Of a stretch of DNA of 64,000 bases, positions 43,092 to 55,374 are shown in pieces; within the stretch, counting starts at the first letter, position 1; each line of letters opens with the position of its first letter. Origin of the DNA: Argentina anserina (taxonomy: Eukaryota > Streptophyta > Magnoliopsida > Rosales > Rosaceae); NCBI RefSeq assembly GCF_933775445.1, contig NC_065877.1:35352694-35416693 (forward strand), given 5' to 3'. The position numbers and the translations under genes are program-made. The notes under the pieces are model-generated. The model saw only the letters and a program-made list of their open reading frames with translations, did no database searches and was not told the DNA's origin.

Positions 43092-44433
43092 GAAACAACT
43101 GGCTGGACTACTGAGCTCACAGGTTCCTCGGCGAATCTTTAATTATCTTTTCGCAGCTTGACCATTTTTGGTTTTGTAGCTCGCGCGTTGGTTGGCAGAA
43201 TTACCCTGCAATTTGAAGAGAATTACGGATTCACCCAAAAAATAATTGTAATTTCACTGTAATCGGAGGCAAATCCAAACACCATTATTATCTGCACAAT
43301 GAACTAATTTGTAGTCCTTACAACTATGACTGTATGAGCACACCAATTCATTTGCAAACTTAAGTTAGCTTCAATGTAGTTTTAAAATTCTCCATTCAAA
43401 AAGAATAAACGGGTCAATTGTAAATTTCTAACAAATTTTGTGAGTCGAAATTCTATAAATCATATTTACAATTAGGTCGAAAAGCAATTTAATTCTCTAA
43501 GAAGTTTTACCGTCCACATTGTTGTTACATGCTGCACTTGGAAAGAATAAGCGGGGCAAAGACGTAAACAAACTTTTGATCAACTTCTCTTAAGTGGGGA
43601 AAATGCCTAAACCAATGTGTGATCAACTTCCTCATAAGCATGTGGGTTTGGTAGTAGCTACCAACTACCAAATAGATTGATTTATAAGTGATGAATTATT
43701 AGCGTTATACGTGGTTCACATTGGGTTTAAGTAAAATGAAGTGCGTTCATGGTTTGTCATAAGATTAATAAAAAGAGATTAGATAATCAGTTGATATAAT
43801 AATAGTAGCGAAAATCATTTTAGATTTGGCATCTAATTCCTAATGACCAAACAGAAATAGAGGAATGATAATCGAGATTTGAGAACCAAGTATGAAGAAT
43901 CTGCGGTAGGTCCAACTAAGCTTCAACAACACAGGAACTTAAAAGTGGACCAATTTTTGGTGGCAACCGGGGAAAATTGGGTGTGGATCAGAGACTACCT
44001 CCGACGTCGCTCCAAGACCACAAATGGAGTGATTTGACCATTGTAATTCAATTGTAAGTAATGACAAAAGATCTGTATCGCGTTTGCGGTAAGTAGGAAT
44101 TCAATTGAGATGCATAGATGTGATCAGATTTCATTGAATCCAACCGAGATCTCCGATTCTGAGAGTGACCTGATGATTCATCCATGGAAATAAGCAAATC
44201 GCAAAATGGAGAAACCATAACGAGGGGAAACACACATTGGACTGACAAGCTCCATCCGGATACAAGTTTACAACACCAAACCACAATGTCTCACATCAGA
44301 TAAAAGGGCTGACCAATACAAACCGAAAGTATTTCAAAATGAAAGCAAGAGAAATGTGTCCTAAGATACCGGCAGTCTAGTTCACAAGAAGACTAATGAC
44401 ATTAACTGGAAAGTAGTAATTAAAAGAGAAAAC
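43092..44433. other. Spacer between DUF760 promoter side and SEC13 3' end
   Basis: AT-rich, non-coding: DUF760 promoter and leader at the left, SEC13 3' UTR at the right (about 44040-44433). The phrase tgatcaacttc occurs twice (43577 and 43620). No gene is supported. Confidence 0.5.
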
Positions 44434-45342
44434 CTATGCGTCAACTCTGCTCACTTGTTGCCACTCGCCATCAACAGACTCCTTCCACAATGTTACTTCG
44501 TTCATTCCATCAGCCACGGCCAGTAGGTTTCCTGTTAGAGACCATGACACTCTCCAAACCGGGGTGTAAAAATTCTTCAAAATCTTGCCCTGCCATTGAT
44601 CGCCTTCTTTGGCCACAGTCCAGATAATCACTGTTCCGTCCTCTGAACAACTTGCAATGGTGGACTTAGGAAGTCCCAAGTTGGGTGCCCAGGCTACATC
44701 TCGAACCCAATCATTGTGCATATGAAGAGCAGGGAAGCAATCCATCTTCCACGTCTCGTTGTACAATTTCCACACCTTCACTGTATTGTCACAGCCACCA
44801 GAGACCAGCTTATAAACAGGTTCAAGTGTGTCAGTTCCAACTAAAGAACCAGGAGCCATTGCTGGGGCCCATGAAATGGAGGTTACTCCAACAGGGTGTG
44901 CTTGGTCTATCCTAGTGGTGTCCCAACCACCATCTGCCCTAGCAGTGAAAACCGAGATGTTCCCATCAGAAGAACCACAAGCTAAGATGAGGCCAAGTTC
45001 GTGAGGCGCCCAACAAATGGAATTCACAGATGTACTATGCTCATTAAAAACATGAGCCTGTTGCCACTCATTCGGATTACCCTCCTTCCAAATTATCACC
45101 TGGCCATCATACGAGCACGAAGCAAGCATCGGCCCGAACTTGGGATGCGCCCAACCCACCTGCCATACAGGACCTCTGTGACCTGACAACGTCGCAAGGT
45201 GCTGCGAACCGGCATTGCTTCCGACACCAATTATCTTAATAGTGGTATCTGACGAAGCCGATGCCAGACGCTTTCCATAGTAATCCATTGCAACATCGTG
45301 GACAACATCCTGGTGACCCGTTTCAATCTTCTGCCCCGGCAT
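44434..45342 (-). CDS. SEC13: SEC13 homolog, COPII coat / nucleoporin WD40 protein
   Basis: A single coding exon of 302 codons, the typical plant SEC13 length. The chosen ATG at 45342 gives [20 protein letters not shown], the conserved family start. Six WD-repeat blades follow, including [74 protein letters not shown] and [20 protein letters not shown]13 pairs with SEC31 in the outer COPII cage for ER-to-Golgi vesicles, and also sits in the Nup107-160 complex. A 5' UTR intron is likely: minus-strand donor at 45824 (gtataa) and acceptor at 45386 (tttgtag). Nothing unusual is seen in the coding region. Confidence 0.97.
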   Translation of the reverse strand: MPGQKIETGHQDVVHDVAMDYYGKRLASASSDTTIKIIGVGSNAGSQHLATLSGHRGPVWQVGWAHPKFGPMLASCSYDGQVIIWKEGNPNEWQQAHVFNEHSTSVNSICWAPHELGLILACGSSDGNISVFTARADGGWDTTRIDQAHPVGVTSISWAPAMAPGSLVGTDTLEPVYKLVSGGCDNTVKVWKLYNETWKMDCFPALHMHNDWVRDVAWAPNLGLPKSTIASCSEDGTVIIWTVAKEGDQWQGKILKNFYTPVWRVSWSLTGNLLAVADGMNEVTLWKESVDGEWQQVSRVDA

Positions 45343-45385
45343 GATCAACTTCTTCTCTCGTCACAAGTCCCAAAACCCCACTCAC

Positions 45386-45824
45386 CTACAAACCCTTGCC
45401 TGTGTCAGTCTCCTTAAATACTTCCCCTGCATCCCAATTTTCGCAATACCACAATTCAACATCGTTCAGTTTATATAGTATCTCTTGGCAAATCACAACA
45501 CAAAGCACAAATCATAAACAAAGAAAGCTTCCACGATTGACTTTGAACACTCAAGCACAAAGAAGCTTGAGTTCTAATCATATAATTATAATTATACCAA
45601 GCAGAATTCCAAACTATACAAGGTCACATATAAACTTAAAATCATATAATTCGAGGTTGATTATAGCCATAAGATAAATTCTGTTAACTAACGAGTTCAG
45701 AACAATTAGGGATACTTAATCGAAAGATCCGAAAACGAAGTCAAATAGATCTGAAATCTAAAATACGAGTAATCAGAAACAGAAACTAATAGCATAGAGT
45801 CGAGAAGGAAGAGACGATTTATAC
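45386..45824 (-). other. Probable 5' UTR intron of SEC13
   Basis: Read on the minus strand, a cctctg|gtataa donor at 45824 and a tttgtag|gtgagtgg acceptor at 45386 bracket an AT-rich 439-bp stretch, between a GC-richer leader (about 45825-45990) and the ATG at 45342. RNA evidence would settle it. Confidence 0.55.
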
Positions 45825-45990
45825 CAGAGGCAAGAAATATAGAGGAGACGGCGTCGTTTCGTATCGGATCGGAGTTGAGTTGAGAGAGATGGAGCTGCTG
45901 GACGAAGAGTGGGCTATATTTCAGGCTGGGGCGAAGCTCAAGGCGTGCGTTCTTATTGTGAGGTAGCGTTTGGGGACGGGCGGTGTTATT

Positions 45991-46904
45991 GTGATGATGT
46001 TTTAGAGCCAATCAGGATGCAGCATCAGTAATATGGCAAATGCTAAATGGTTTAATCTCGGACCCAATAATAAGTTTATGATTGATATGGTAAATTTACA
46101 CCTGAATTTGTTATTATTTCAATTTATCTCTTAAATTTAATAAAAATAACGGATTTAATCTTTATTGAATTAAGTTTTTTCCTTCTTTTAAAAAAATAAA
46201 AATAAAATTTCATTCAATACATATGATATCTTCATTTACAATTGAGTTAAGGATGAAGGCGTTCACATACAATTTTAAAGGTCGTTCAAATAATTAATTA
46301 TTTTTTCAAGATGGACAAGATGCTAATTACCTCCACACACCTCAACCATTCCTGACCTAGCTCTTAATTGATTGTCTTCAGCATAAATCTGATGTACCTA
46401 GGAGGATTTATAGTTTCATACTCTAGTTCATGATATCTTTCATCTGACAATTGAGTTTGGTTCCATCAATTTTCCCCATGTCTTAACAGGATCCACTATA
46501 TATGAAATAATAAAAATCAGTAGCACAATAGACAATTGGTACTTAGGGCTACTTTCAGCATGGATATGACCTTTTTTGCCTTAGCTAATTACCAACCTGA
46601 TGTTTTGCGAGAAAATTATGAGAGGAGATTTTTCTGTTTAGTTTACACTACATTACCATTAGAGGCAAGATAGTTGAAATAGAAAGTTTAGTTTTGAATC
46701 ATTTTTTATCCTTTCATATAAATGGATTCAACGCATAACCTAATTTTGGCCATGAATAAATAGCTGAACAAGCTAAATCATTTTATGTTCGATTGATACT
46801 TTTTTAGTTGTAATATGCTAGATTCTTCTAGGTATAAGGCAAAATAGATGTGTCTAATTTTGATTGTGTTTCCTTATAACATAATGATTCATATTTGATA
46901 GGGC
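45991..46904. other. Gene-free AT-rich spacer
   Basis: Non-coding DNA upstream of SEC13. I see no gene or clear element. Confidence 0.5.
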
Positions 46905-49400
46905 AAATTTGATTAATGATCAAACCTGAGATGGTCAGATTTGAATTATGTGTGGAAATAAGTCGCTAGTGTTGGACTTTCAATTTTAAAATGATCCTAA
47001 ACTAGCTAGTTCTGAGTTCTTCAAAACTGGTATACAAGCAAAGATTTTGTTTTCGCTATTGATTTACATTTGTTGTTTATTATTTAGTTATTTTATTACC
47101 CACCAACCGGCCGCTTCGTTATGCGAACTATTACTCTGACTCGAAATCTTTCATGCAAGCTCCATATATCTTGTTGTTATTTTATACTTTTTAAACTTGA
47201 AATTCTTCGTGCAGGCTCCATATTGGTGTTATATTCACAATAGGAATAGGAATGATAAACATTGTGTGCATCATTTGGAGAATGTTCCAAGCTAGAAGAC
47301 AATTGGAAATGGAGGTAGACATGCTTCAATGATAGTGAATAAAATGTGGATACAATACCAAATTGGTCGTGCAACTTTTTTGTCAAAAATTGTTCAAATT
47401 TTCAACTACGCTATATTGTCATCTACTTTGTTGGATGAATGAACCAAAGGGATACTAAAGTGGTACTTCTCACCCTTACTGATCAATTGTCAGTTTTAAA
47501 AAAAATAATCTCATTCATCCGTTCATCATAAGTCGCTCTTACTATTTCATGCTGAAAAGATACCATATCTACATGCTTTCTCAAGTACAATGCATGCACA
47601 CAAATTTTTTCATATGTTGGAACTATGTTAATGTGAAGATTTTGATTGATTGTTTTCTAGGACAAACTTTTTTATCATTGTTTTTCATATTTGATTCTTA
47701 TATCTTATTGATTATTTTGGTATTTTTTTTAATGTTTGCTGCATCTTTTTTTTTTTGAAAGAATATTTTTATTTTTGTTGAGATTGAATTATATAAAGTA
47801 ATATCAGTAGCCATGCTCTTATCTCACAGTTATATGCATAACGAATGTTGGTATCATGAGTATATAATCATCCAATACCATGCTTGATTTATACTCATAT
47901 TTTATAGAGTAAAATCTAATCATCTCAGATCAAAGTAAATGGAATGAGTGAAGATGAGGTGGAGTTGGTTAAGTTAGAAGAACTAGAAGAAATAGTTGTG
48001 TTACTCACGAAAAGAACTTAGGTAAAATTAATTATTACTTCTCATCTAAATAAAATATTTCATTAAAAAAAGAAGTATCTTACTTATTGATATTCTTTAC
48101 ATTTTGATAATTGTCAACGATGTTTGATGATTTGTGGAGCTGAAAATACAATTGTATACATGACAGTGAGAATTGATGATCAAACTTGGGACATGTCATA
48201 TGTGAATTATGTGTGAAAAGCTGATCGTGCTAGACATTCAATTGAGAAAGATCATAAAAAACCTAGTTTCTAGTTCTTTATAGCCTATGTACAAGTAAAT
48301 CTGGTTTTTATTGTTATTGTTTTAAATTTGTTGTTTGTTAGTTAGTTATTGTTTTACATTTTTTTTATCGAAATTATTGCATTACATTTTAACTTGAAAT
48401 TTTCATGCAACCTCTATATTATTATTATTAATGCTGCAATGATGGTGAAAAAAAATATGGACAAAATAGGAAAATGATGTAGCTTCTTTGTCAAGGATGA
48501 TTCGAAATCTCAATCATATATGTTTTTTTTCGGATAAGTGATCCGGAGGAATACTAAGTGATATTTTTCACTCTTATTCAATTTGTTTTCCTTCAATTTT
48601 TCCATAAGCCCGTCCATCATAAGTTGCTCTAACTATTTCATATTGAAAAGTACAATATCTACATGCTCTCTCAAGTACTATGCTCATGTTAACTTTATGC
48701 TGAATTATTGAGTTTTGCACATCAACCCTTTCATCATATCACTCTTATAATGTACATGCTCCGACAAATACTTGCAAAAGAAAATATATGCAAAACCTTT
48801 TGTCAAACAATGCATGCACACAAATTTCTTCATATGTCGAAATGATGTTAATGTGAAGATTTAAATTGATTCTTTTTACGACCAATTTTTATGCCTTGTT
48901 TTCTCATATTTATCCTTATAATTCGTTGGTCAAGTTGGTATTTTCTATGTTTGCTGTATCTTTTTGTTGAAAATAACTATTTTTGTTATTAGTAACTAGG
49001 CTATTATCTCTCAATTATATTTTTTATATGCATTATACGACCAATTTTTATGCCTTGTTTATCAGATTTATCCTTATAACTTCACTGGTCAATTTGGTAT
49101 TCTTTATGTTTGTTGCATCTTTTTGTTGAAAGCAATTATTTTTGTTTTTAGTAACTACACTCTTATCTCTCAATTGTATTATTTATATGCATTATGAAGG
49201 ATGGTGTCATGAAATCATCTAGTACATGGCTTGATTTATATATCCTCGTATATAAAACTAAAATCTAGTTAATGTCAAATCTGCTCGTGTATCGAGGTCA
49301 ATGTATTAGGTGAAGATAAGGTGAAGTTGGTCAAGTTGGAGGAATTAGAAGAAATGATTATGTTATTGTTATACAATCGTTAGTGTTGTGTTTGGATAGA
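46905..49400. repeat. Two diverged copies of a ~1.1-kb repeat
   Basis: Copy 1 (about 46905-48025) and copy 2 (about 48165-49390) share the same ordered landmarks. These include gatcaaac near the start, gaattatgtgtg, ttgttgtttatta/gttagttattg, ccatcataagt, a catatctacatgct/aatatctacatgct block, and atgcatgcacacaaattt. Each ends with an E/L-rich coding-like tail. Copy 2 has an internal ~150-bp duplication (about 48880-49030 and 49030-49190). Both are decayed. The origin (old gene or transposon) is not recognised. Confidence 0.7.
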
Positions 49401-49921
49401 GGAAAATAATGGAGAATTTAATTAAATTTCAGAAAATTGATATTGCTCATCTTGTTTATGTTGAAATTTTAAAGAAAGTGTAAATTCTATTGGATTAGAT
49501 AAATGAAATTTGAAGCTTGTTTCTTTTATTTTACATTAAAAAGAGGTGTCATTTTTCAATTCTTAATTATTTATATGCAATTCTAACTAATTTTAAAAAT
49601 ACAGGGAATAATAATAATAAAAAAGAATTATCAATTCATAAAATTTTCTATTCCTAAAAATAAAATTATCATGAAAATAAGATTTCAAGCAAAGTAAGAT
49701 TACTCTGTCCCAACACAACACAATATGCTGGTGAAAACTATACGGGTATTATAGGGATTATAGGCGATCAAGAAATGAAAACTAGGCGGGAGCTAGGCGG
49801 TTGAGAAAATTACGCTAGGCTTAAACTTATGCTGGGCGGGATTTAGGCGGACTTAAACTTGTGATGGGTGGGAATTTAGTGGGGGGGAGGGTTGATTTCT
49901 CCTATGGTACTCGAAGTATGG
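49401..49921. other. Low-complexity spacer with taggcgg repeats
   Basis: AT-rich DNA, then at 49750-49890 an irregular G-rich stretch repeating taggcgg / gggcggg motifs. No gene is seen. Confidence 0.5.
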
Positions 49922-50544
49922 CTACTTGGGCAATTTAGTACCTGATGTATGAAAACGGACAATTTGGTACATGAAGTTTTCATTTGTAAGCCATTTTAGT
50001 ACCTCAATCAATTTTGATCATATTTTAGGGTTATTTTCGTCATTCTAGCCTTACACTCATTAAATTCACATTTTCCTTCATTTCTTCCTATAATTGTGGT
50101 CTATTTGGAGATAATTAAATTGATATATCTACTCCACTTAACATTTACTTCGCATATATCAAAAATAATTTTTTTTCATATACTTATTGTATCCTATTTT
50201 TTGCAAAGGAAATAAATTGCTTTTATGCAATTGTAATTTTTATTGAAATATATTTTTAAAATTACTTATAATCAAAATTATTTTAGATTGATAGCTACAT
50301 TATGAAAAATTATATACGTAAATCATCACAGATACTAAGTGGATGAGTTATCAAAATTTTAGTGATAATTTAGAGGAAATTTGAAGGTATTATGAAAAAA
50401 ATGAAGTAAAAAATTAGAGATAAGATGATGGAAATAACCCTGAAAATATGGTAAAAATTGACATAAGTATTAAAATGACTTAAATTTAAGAACGTTAGGT
50501 ACTAAATTATCCGTTTTGATATATCAGGTACCAAATTCTTGTAG
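49922..50544. mobile_element. ~620-bp inverted-repeat element (MITE-like) beside mannosidase II
   Basis: The left arm (about 49922-50045) and right arm (about 50425-50544) are inverted copies with ~75-80% similarity by eye. They share aatttagtacctgatgtat/aatttggtacctgatatat, aaaacgga, the tttagtacc blocks and agggttatttc. Within each arm the ggtacc-containing unit is itself repeated. The centre is AT-rich and non-coding. The element is able to fold into a long hairpin. No certain target duplication was found. Its right end is about 140 bp before the mannosidase II ATG, so it probably lies within that gene's promoter or leader. Confidence 0.75.
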
Positions 50545-50684
50545 TGGGTGCGGAGTTTAGAAAAAGACTTTTCCACTTCAGCGGGCCCCACCCCACCATC
50601 ACTAAACTCTCACAGTCGCACTTGACACTGGAGACTCGGGTCAGTCTCTCAGAAAATTCAAGATCCCTATTTCGCACCAAACAA

Positions 50685-53600
50685 ATGGCCTTCTCGTCCT
50701 TCAGCGCTCGCCGCGGAGGCGCGTGGGCCCACTCGCTCCTCCCCTCCACCACCACCGCCGCCGCCTCCCCCAAATCAAAACACTCCCGGAAGCCCCGCCG
50801 CCGCCTCCTCCTCCGCGACTTCCTCCTCGCCAACTTCTTTACCATCGGCCTCTCCGTCTCCGTCTTCTTCTTCCTCCTCCTCCTCCTCCGCTACGGCTTC
50901 CCCCACCCCATCACCGCCCGCTTCTCCCCCTCCTCCAAGTCCTCCCGGTCCCCGATCCGCTCCTCCAAGCCCCGCAAACCCCTCACCCGACGACCCGGCC
51001 CCAACGACTCCTCCGGCGCCGCCGTGGACATCACCACCAAGGAGCTCTACGACAAGATTGAATTCTCCGACCTCGACGGCGGGCCGTGGAAGCAGGGGTG
51101 GCGAGTCAAGTACAAAGGCGACGAGTGGGACTCGGAGAAGTTGAAGGTGATCGTGGTGCCTCACTCGCATAACGATCCAGGCTGGAAGCTCACGGTGGAT
51201 GAGTACTATGAGAAGCAGTCTAGGCATATACTCGACACCATTGTTGATACTCTCTCCAAGGTCTGTGAGCTTCTGAATTTCAGTGAATCGTGACCTTTCA
51301 ATTTGTTAAATATCATTTTTCGCTGTTCGAGTTTTAGATAAGGTCGGTGTTGTAATGTACTTAGAGGTGTTAATGGTTGCGATGATCGTTGAGCTTGTGA
51401 ATGAATGGAAAGCATGTTAGAGCTAGTTTTTGTGGTTGTTGTTGTTTAGAATTTGGTAGCCTTTAGGGGATTTTGAGTGGAGTGGATTTTTTTTGGATGT
51501 GTAGGATGCTCGGCGCAAGTTTATATGGGAAGAGATGTCGTATCTGGAGAGGTGGTGGAGAGACTCGGCCGATGACAAGAGAGAAATGTTTACCAATTTG
51601 GTGAAGAATGGTCAGCTGGAAATTGTTGGAGGTGGCTGGGTGATGAATGATGAGGTAATCGTTTGTCGATGTTTTGTAGAAGTTTATTCGATTGCAAAGC
51701 TTAAGGTTCTGTTTATGCACATTTACGACTAGATGTGTGTATGTTGTTACTGGATTGGAGTTTAATACATTTGTTCCTTGTGTTGATGCAGGCTAATTCG
51801 CATTACTATGCCATAATTGAACAGGTATGATAAGTTTTCTTTCATTTAGTGATGATAGAAATGCATTTGCTCTAATGGTATGCATCTTTTATGTCACTAA
51901 ACTGCTGCTTTGATTCTTTGGGTATTGGATGGTCAGATCACGGAAGGAAATGTGTGGCTGAATGAGACTGTAGGTGTTATTCCTAAGAATTCTTGGGCAA
52001 TAGATCCATTTGGTTACTCACCTACCATGGCATATCTTCTGCGCCGTATGGGTTTTGAAAATATGCTCATTCAGAGGACCCATTATGAGCTCAAAAAAGA
52101 ACTTGCACTGCACCAGAATTTGGAGTATATTTGGCGTCAGAGCTGGGATGTGGATGAAACTACTGATATTTTTGTCCATATGATGCCCTTTTATTCTTAT
52201 GATGTTCCACACACTTGTGGGCCAGAACCAGCCATATGTTGTCAGTTTGACTTTGCTCGTATGCGTGGCTTTATGTATGAACAGTGTCCTTGGGGAGAAT
52301 ATCCAGTAGAGACCAACCAAGAAAATGTGCAGGGGCGGGCACGTCTACTACTAGATCAATATAGGAAGAAATCAACACTATACAGGACTAATACACTTCT
52401 TGTTCCTCTTGGAGATGACTTCCGCTACGTTAGCATAGATGAAGCTGAAGCTCAGTTCAGGAATTATCAAAGGTTATTTGATTATATCAATTCTAATCCC
52501 AGTTTAAATGCTGAGGCGCATTTTGGAACTTTGGAGGACTACTTTCGGACCCTTCGTGAAGAGGCTGAAAGAATTAATCACACACGTCCTGGGGAGATTG
52601 GTTCTGGTCAGGTTGGAGGTTTTCCTTCTCTGTCGGGCGACTTCTTTACTTACGCTGATAGGCAGCAGGACTATTGGAGTGGTTATTACGTATCAAGGCC
52701 TTTCTTCAAGGCTGTTGATCGTGTACTAGAGCATACGCTTCGTACCGCCGATATGATGATGGCTTTCCTGCTTGGGTATTGTGGGAGACCACAATGTGAA
52801 AAGTTGCCTATCGGGTTTTCATACAAGTTGGCAGCTGCAAGAAGGAATTTAGCTCTTTTTCAGCATCATGATGGTGTAACTGGAACTGCTAAAGATCATG
52901 TTGTCCTGGATTATGGGACCCGGATGCACATTTCCTTGCAGGACTTGCAGATTTTTATGTCTAAAGCTATTGAAGTACTGCTTGGAATGCGCCATGACAA
53001 ATATGATTCTTCTAACCCTTCTCAGTTTGAGCCAGAACAGGTGAGATCTAAATATGATGTTCAGCCTGTTCATAGAGCGATCATGGCTCGTGAAGGAACC
53101 CGCCAAACAGTAATCTTTTTTAATCCCTTGGAGCAGATAAGAGAGGAGGTTGTGATGGTTATTGTTAACCGTCCTGATGTTACTGTTCTTGACTCGAACT
53201 GGACATGTGTCCCAAGCCAAATATCCCCTGAATTGCAGCATGATAAAAGCAAAATCTTCACTGGAAGGCATCGTGTCTACTGGCAGGCTTCTGTTCCTGC
53301 ACTGGGGTTGCAGACATATTATATTGCCAATGGGTTTGTTGGATGTGAAAAGGCGAAGCCAGCAAAACTTAAATACTTCTCAAAGTCTAGTTCTTTCTCT
53401 TGCCCCACTCCATATCCTTGTTCGAAATTAGAAGCTGATGCGGCTGAAATCAAGAACAGGCATCAAACACTCACTTTTGATGTCAATCATGGTTTATTGC
53501 AGAAAATAAGCTACGGCACTGGATCCCAAACTGTTGTGGGTGAAGAAATAGCTATGTATTCTAGCTGGGGAAGTGGAGCATATCTTTTCAAACCTGATGG

Positions 53601-54678
53601 TGATGCGCAGCCTATCATCACGGCAGGTGGGCAGATGGTGATCTCTCAGGGACCATTGGTGCAGGAAGTATATTCTTATCCAAGTACACAATGGGAGAAG
53701 AGCCCCATTTCTCATAGCACCCGTCTCTACAATGGAGATAATACTGCACAGGAGTTTCTCATTGAGAAGGAGTATCATGTTGAGCTTCTCAACCAGCAGT
53801 TTAATGACAGGGAGTTGATAGTTAGATACAAAACAAATATTGACAACAAAAAAGTATTCTTTTCTGATTTAAATGGCTTTCAGATGAGCAGAAGAGAAAC
53901 CTATGATAAAATCCCCCTCCAAGGCAATTATTACCCTATGCCCTCTCTTGCATTTTTGCAGGGATCCAATGGTCAGCGGTTTTCTGTCCATTCCCGGCAG
54001 TCATTGGGTGTGGCGAGCCTTAAAGTTGGATGGTTGGAGATTATGCTTGACCGTCGGTTGGTAAGAGATGACGGACGTGGTCTTGGACAAGGAGTGATGG
54101 ACAACCGTGCAATGAATGTAGTCTTCCACATCCTTGCAGAGTCCAACATTTCTTCTGCATCAAATCCAGTTTTGAACCCCTTGCCATTGAATCCATCTCT
54201 TCTTTCCCACCGTGTTGGTGCTGGCCTGAACTATCCACTGCATGCATTTGTTTCCAAGAAGCCAGAAGATTTGTCAGTGCAACCACCCTCGAGATCATTT
54301 TCACCTTTAGTTGCACCCTTACCGTGTGATCTGCATATTGTAAGTTTAAAGGTTCCCCGGCCTTTAAAATTCTCTCAGCCGCCACTTGAAGATTCAAGGT
54401 TTGTCATAACATTACAGAGACGAAGTTGGGACCCTTCATATTGCCGGAAGGGCAGATCTAATTGCGCTAGGTTTGCTGAGGAAAGTGTGAATTTGCTTAA
54501 CATGTTCCGGGAGCTCACTGTATCAAATGCGAGAGCCACTTCCTTGAATCTTTTACATGAAGACACGGATATGCTTGGTTATATTGAGCAGTTTGGAGAT
54601 GTTGCCCCAGAAGGTCAGGTCCTAATTTCTCCCATGGAAATACAAGCTTACAAGATGGAGTTACAGCCACACCAATGA
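50685..54678 (+). CDS. Golgi alpha-mannosidase II (GH38)
   Basis: Exons 50685-51260, 51505-51654, 51792-51824, 51937-54678 (3501 nt, 1166 aa; the Arabidopsis GMII enzyme is of very similar length). It is a type II Golgi membrane protein: a short cytosolic tail with Arg-rich KPRRRLLLRDF, one hydrophobic anchor (about residues 46-70), a Ser/Pro/Arg-rich stem, then the GH38 catalytic region. Zinc/active-site motifs are visible: PHSHNDPGW (about 159), the nucleophile segment AIDPFGYSP (Asp about 276) and FQHHDGVTGTAKDHV. The enzyme removes two mannoses from GlcNAcMan5 N-glycans, opening the complex-glycan pathway. Exon 1 is very GC-rich, unlike the later exons. A MITE-like hairpin element abuts the promoter. 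The reading frame is intact. Confidence 0.97.
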
Positions 54679-55374
54679 GTCTGCTAGTTGCTGATTTCAT
54701 TATTCGCAGTCTCCTGGACAATGCTTCAACGGGGCTCATAGCTAAGAGCAATGACACATCACAGGCTTACAAGTTGGAATGGCTACAATTGAGTGTTGTG
54801 ACTTCTCAGATCCCACTATTAACATATTCAAAAGTGTGGGATTATATGTTTGCTGCCAAAGACTCGGGGCAAAGATAGTAAATACGGAGTGGTGATGCAT
54901 CGGCAAGTCTACCATCCAGGTTTAGCTTAACAAATACCTAGTCTATTGAGATACATGAGCTTGGAATTCGTTTTGTTGAGACTTGTCTCGTGCTTACGAA
55001 TCCCAGAGTTACAGGGTTTGAACTGTTGTGGCTTGATCTATGCACTGATTTTTCGATTGAAAACATGTATTTTCACACATTTTGTACTAATCAGAAGTTC
55101 AGAACAGGTGAGACTTTATAAATATGATCACCTGGAGATGTTAACAGTTGTATTTTTGATTGCACAGTATGAGCCATTTTTCCTTGTTTAATTTGGTTTA
55201 TAACATGTTAGGCTCCAGATTGGCATGAAAATACGAACGGATGATCGAAATATTAGTTAAAATCTTCAATGTACTCGTTGCAATGATGGCTTAAGGTAGA
55301 CATGAACTCTCTAGTAAATACTCATTCCTAAGATACAAGCTAGATAGCTCTGCTGAGTTAAAGAATTCGATTCT
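54679..55374. other. 3' UTRs between convergent genes
   Basis: Non-coding tail-to-tail space: 3' UTR of mannosidase II (plus strand) and of the unknown membrane protein (minus strand). No gene is supported. Confidence 0.55.

Noticed and set aside
42730..43161. Long frames on both strands over the DUF760 first exon
   Set aside because: Shadows of a GC-rich transit-peptide exon; only the frame MAAAARAFTLSRI continues into the downstream exons.
50723..51227. P/R/L-rich and G/E/A-rich frames opposite mannosidase II exon 1
   Set aside because: Shadows of the GC-rich N-terminal exon; only the MAFSSFSARRG frame leads into the GH38 domain.
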